Shown: in pieces, positions 61,674-64,000 of the stretch
Position numbering within the stretch: position 1 is the first letter of the stretch
Layout of the letters: the number at the start of each line of letters is the position of its first letter
NCBI RefSeq assembly: GCF_006265095.1
Contig: NZ_VCNK01000028.1
Location: forward strand, 1 to 64,000
Direction of reading: 5' to 3'
DNA length: 64,000 nucleotides
Source of the DNA: Phaeobacter sp. B1627
Lineage (GTDB): Bacteria > Pseudomonadota > Alphaproteobacteria > Rhodobacterales > Rhodobacteraceae
The notes under the pieces: generated by a model
The model's input: only the letters and a program-made list of their open reading frames with translations
Databases searched by the model: none
Told to the model about the DNA's origin: nothing
Made by a program: the position numbers and the translations under genes

Positions 61674-63359
61674 ATGCCCCATGACGGACAGGATTTTGAT
61701 ATGACCGCCCCGCTTTTGCCGGATCTTCTGAACCTGACACGGGATGCGCTGGTGCCGCTGGACCAGCTCCTGGAGACTGCGACCCAACGGGTGCGCGACC
61801 GCGTGAGCGAGGGCGGGCGGGTGTCCGGCGCCTTGGTGGAAGCGAACCAATACGGGGCGCACGGGCTGGCCTGGCTTGCGACCTATGTCTGTGCCCTGCG
61901 GCAAATGCAGCGGTGGGCCGAGGCGCTGACCGGCGAGGGGCGCTTTGCGGAGCTGGAGGGGCTGATCCACCAGATTGCGTTCGGCGAGTATCTCGCGCAG
62001 ATCGCGGGCGGCATCGCGATGAACCAGGGCGAGGTGCTGCGGCTGCAGGATCTCGGGCTGAGCGAAGAGGACCGGCAGGGGCTGACGGAGCCTGCGATCC
62101 AGGCGCTGATCCAATCGGGCAATACGCAGGCGGCGCGGGTGCGGCTGGTCGCGCTGATGGAGGCGCAGGCGGGCAGCACCATGTTTGGCGCTTCGGGGCT
62201 GGATGAAGAGCTGGAAATGATCCGCGACCAGTTCCGCCGCTATGCGCAGGAGAAGGTCGAGCCCTTCGCGCATGACTGGCACCTACGCGACGAGCTGATC
62301 CCGATGGAGGTCATCGAGGAGCTCGCGGAAATGGGCGTTTTCGGACTGACCATACCGGAGGAGTATGGCGGTTTCGGCCTGTCAAAGGCCTCGATGTGCG
62401 TGGTGTCTGAAGAATTGTCGCGCGGCTATATCGGCGTCGGCTCGCTCGGGACCCGGTCGGAAATCGCCGCCGAGCTGATCCTCGCTGGTGGCACGCAGGC
62501 ACAGAAAGAGAGCTGGCTGCCCCGGATCGCCAGCGCCGAGATCCTGCCCACGGCGGTGTTCACCGAACCGAACACCGGTTCGGACCTCGGGGCGCTGCGG
62601 ACCCGGGCGGTCAAGGGGGCGGAGGGGGACTACTCCGTGACCGGCAACAAGACCTGGATCACCCATGCCGCCCGCACTCATGTGATGACCCTTCTGGCGC
62701 GCACGGATCCGGAGACCACCGATCACCGGGGCCTGTCGATGTTCCTGGCCGAGAAAACACCGGGGACCGAGGCTGATCCCTTTCCGACCGAGGGCATGAG
62801 CGGCGGCGAGATCGAGGTTCTGGGCTACCGCGGTATGAAGGAATATGAACTAGCCTTTGACGGGTTTCAGATCAAGGCAGAGAACCTGCTGGGAGGCGAA
62901 GAGGGCAAGGGCTTCAAACAGCTGATGGAGACGTTTGAATCCGCGCGCATCCAGACCGCCGCCCGCGCCATCGGGGTGGCTCAGTCGGCGCTCGATATTG
63001 CCATGCAATATGCGCAGGACCGCAAGCAGTTCGGCAAGGCGCTCATTGCCTTTCCACGGGTATCGTCCAAACTGGCGATGATGGCGGTTGAGATCATGGT
63101 GGCGCGCCAGCTGACCTATTTCTCCGCCTGGGAAAAGGACAATGGCCATCGCTGCGATCTGGAGGCGGGCATGGCCAAGCTGCTGGGTGCACGGGTGGCC
63201 TGGGCTGCAGCGGACAATGGGTTGCAGATCCACGGCGGCAATGGGTTTGCGCTGGAATACAAGATCTCGCGCGTGCTGTGCGATGCGCGGATCCTCAATA
63301 TCTTTGAGGGTGCGGCAGAGATCCAGGCGCAGGTGATCGCGCGGCGTCTGCTGGCCTGA
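61674..63359 (+). CDS. mcd: (2S)-methylsuccinyl-CoA dehydrogenase
   Basis: This 561-aa flavoprotein oxidises methylsuccinyl-CoA to mesaconyl-CoA in the ethylmalonyl-CoA pathway of acetate assimilation. An N-terminal extension of about 170 residues (LLPDLLNLTRDALVPLDQLL onward), absent from ordinary acyl-CoA dehydrogenases, distinguishes Mcd. The acyl-CoA dehydrogenase core follows (YGGFGLSKASMCVVSEELSR, TEPNTGSDLGALRTRAVKG), with the catalytic Glu in ILNIFEGAAEIQAQ. GAGGAGGA precedes the ATG. Other pathway genes are not in the window. Confidence 0.92.
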   Translation: MPHDGQDFDMTAPLLPDLLNLTRDALVPLDQLLETATQRVRDRVSEGGRVSGALVEANQYGAHGLAWLATYVCALRQMQRWAEALTGEGRFAELEGLIHQIAFGEYLAQIAGGIAMNQGEVLRLQDLGLSEEDRQGLTEPAIQALIQSGNTQAARVRLVALMEAQAGSTMFGASGLDEELEMIRDQFRRYAQEKVEPFAHDWHLRDELIPMEVIEELAEMGVFGLTIPEEYGGFGLSKASMCVVSEELSRGYIGVGSLGTRSEIAAELILAGGTQAQKESWLPRIASAEILPTAVFTEPNTGSDLGALRTRAVKGAEGDYSVTGNKTWITHAARTHVMTLLARTDPETTDHRGLSMFLAEKTPGTEADPFPTEGMSGGEIEVLGYRGMKEYELAFDGFQIKAENLLGGEEGKGFKQLMETFESARIQTAARAIGVAQSALDIAMQYAQDRKQFGKALIAFPRVSSKLAMMAVEIMVARQLTYFSAWEKDNGHRCDLEAGMAKLLGARVAWAAADNGLQIHGGNGFALEYKISRVLCDARILNIFEGAAEIQAQVIARRLLA

Positions 63360-63373
63360 CGGGCGGCGCCGGC

Positions 63374-63400
63374 CGTCCCCGCGGGGAGATTTTTGGCGAC
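63374..63400 (+). repeat. Possible degenerate copy E of the intergenic element
   Basis: CCGTCCCCGCGGGGAGATTT followed by TTGGCG resembles the inverted repeat plus AT-rich core of copies A-D, 15 nt after the mcd stop. The GATGAA end is not clear. Confidence 0.4.
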
Positions 63401-63430
63401 CTGTCGGCGGCGAGGATGGTAGATGTGGGT

Positions 63431-64000
63431 ATGATCTGGATTCGCCGTTTTATCGCCCCGATGCCGACCTCGCTGCTGACCCGGCCGCTCACTCTGGCTC
63501 TCACGCTGGCTCTCACCCTGGCGCTGACGCTTCTGGCCGCCTGCGGAGACGTGATTCCCCCCGCGTCAGAGAAGGCGCGCATTCTGGCCATGGGCGATTC
63601 GCTTCTGGCGTGGAACAGGCTCTCGGGGCAGTCGATCCCGGATGTGGTCGAGCAGAGCCTGGAAGAGCCGGTGGTGGACCGCTCGGTGATCGCGGCGCGG
63701 ATGATCTATCGTCTGCCAGTGAGCGGGGCGGCGGGGCTGAGCATTCCAAAACAGTACCGCCCCGGCCCCTGGGACTGGGTGATTCTGAACGGTGGCGGCA
63801 ATGACCTGTGGTTCGGTTGCGGCTGCGGCAGGTGCACGGACAAGCTGGACAAGCTGCTGAGTGAGGATGGCACCCGGGGCGCGATTGCCGGGGTCGTGCA
63901 AAGAATTCGCGCCGACGGGGCGCGGGTGGTTTTTGTCGGCTACCTGCGCAGCCCGGGCCGGTCCTCTCCGATCGAGCCCTGCAAGGACGAAGGCGATGCG
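63431..64000 (+). CDS. SGNH/GDSL-type esterase lipoprotein (partial, runs off the window)
   Basis: The frame is open from ATG 63431 to the window end (190 codons). A signal with the repeat TLAL three times ends in the lipobox LLAAC, so the protein is probably a lipoprotein. The SGNH motifs are AMGDSLLAWN (block I, catalytic Ser) and LNGGGNDLWF (block III). An unusual Cys cluster GCGCGRC follows. It likely hydrolyses esters in the cell envelope. It is directly downstream of mcd. Confidence 0.85.
   Translation, partial: MIWIRRFIAPMPTSLLTRPLTLALTLALTLALTLLAACGDVIPPASEKARILAMGDSLLAWNRLSGQSIPDVVEQSLEEPVVDRSVIAARMIYRLPVSGAAGLSIPKQYRPGPWDWVILNGGGNDLWFGCGCGRCTDKLDKLLSEDGTRGAIAGVVQRIRADGARVVFVGYLRSPGRSSPIEPCKDEGDA

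Noticed and set aside
1-64000. Prophage, insertion sequences, tRNA or rRNA genes
   Set aside because: No transposase, integrase, phage structural gene, tRNA or rRNA was recognised on either strand.

Overview
This window is ordinary-looking chromosome from a marine alphaproteobacterium of the Roseobacter group (Rhodobacteraceae/Roseobacteraceae). The evidence is the high GC content, MipZ, the b/b' form of the F1Fo Fo operon (atpI-B-E-F'-F), methylsuccinyl-CoA dehydrogenase of the ethylmalonyl-CoA pathway, DUF1491 between era and recO, and the gene order rel-DUF2062-pdxJ-ABZJ-acpS-lepB-rnc-era-recO. The genus cannot be fixed from the sequence alone. I saw no rRNA, tRNA, prophage, insertion sequence or CRISPR array.

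Layout. (1) 0.27-7.2 kb: a homogentisate/tyrosine catabolic operon on the minus strand (hmgA, fahA, an atypical metallo-beta-lactamase-fold protein, an FAD aromatic hydroxylase, DUF2783, maiA) with a divergent MarR regulator. (2) 7.2-9.4 kb: a class III adenylate cyclase converging on mipZ. (3) 9.9-18.7 kb: the translation/secretion series ffh - three GNATs - chorismate mutase - rpsP - bluB - small membrane ORF - rimM - trmD - rplS - rpmE, interrupted between trmD and rplS by a divergent MerR/MFS pair. (4) 19.1-22.1 kb: azoreductase, LysR, DMT transporter and ArsR. (5) 22.5-26.2 kb: Fo genes of the ATP synthase followed by a degenerate PstB-like ATPase. (6) 26.3-33.3 kb: GntR/aminotransferase pair, SMC, lytic transglycosylase. 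(7) 33.3-38.5 kb: two cobalamin genes, a glutathionyl-hydroquinone reductase, a hypothetical protein and a C-S lyase. (8) 38.7-41.8 kb: three tandem peptide deformylase genes, fmt and two small membrane proteins. (9) 42.0-46.3 kb: TRIC channel, rnhA, methyltransferase, ispH, NYN nuclease, folK. (10) 46.4-56.0 kb: rpoZ, rel, DUF2062, pdxJ, acpS, lepB, rnc, era, DUF1491, recO. (11) 56.1-64.0 kb: PhoX phosphatase, dgt, a cation diffusion facilitator, TauE/SafE, mcd and a partial SGNH lipoprotein.

The genes cooperate in recognisable sets. Tyrosine-type aromatics are degraded to fumarate and acetoacetate. BluB, CobD and CobC serve cobalamin synthesis, and the ethylmalonyl-CoA pathway that contains Mcd uses B12-dependent mutases. 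Def and Fmt handle the formyl-methionine cycle. Rel, AcpS, LepB, Rnc and Era form a growth and translation block.

The most unusual signal is non-coding. Five copies of a 116-127 nt element contain three hairpins whose stems differ in sequence while the spacers between them are conserved. Every copy lies downstream of a gene in that gene's own orientation. A second interspersed motif (CCTCCGGCGGAGG-TATTT...GATGAA) occurs at operon junctions. A third pattern is short tandem duplications that start at or overlap stop codons. Among proteins, the PstB-like ATPase, the third deformylase and the metallo-beta-lactamase protein all keep their fold signatures but have lost key active-site residues.
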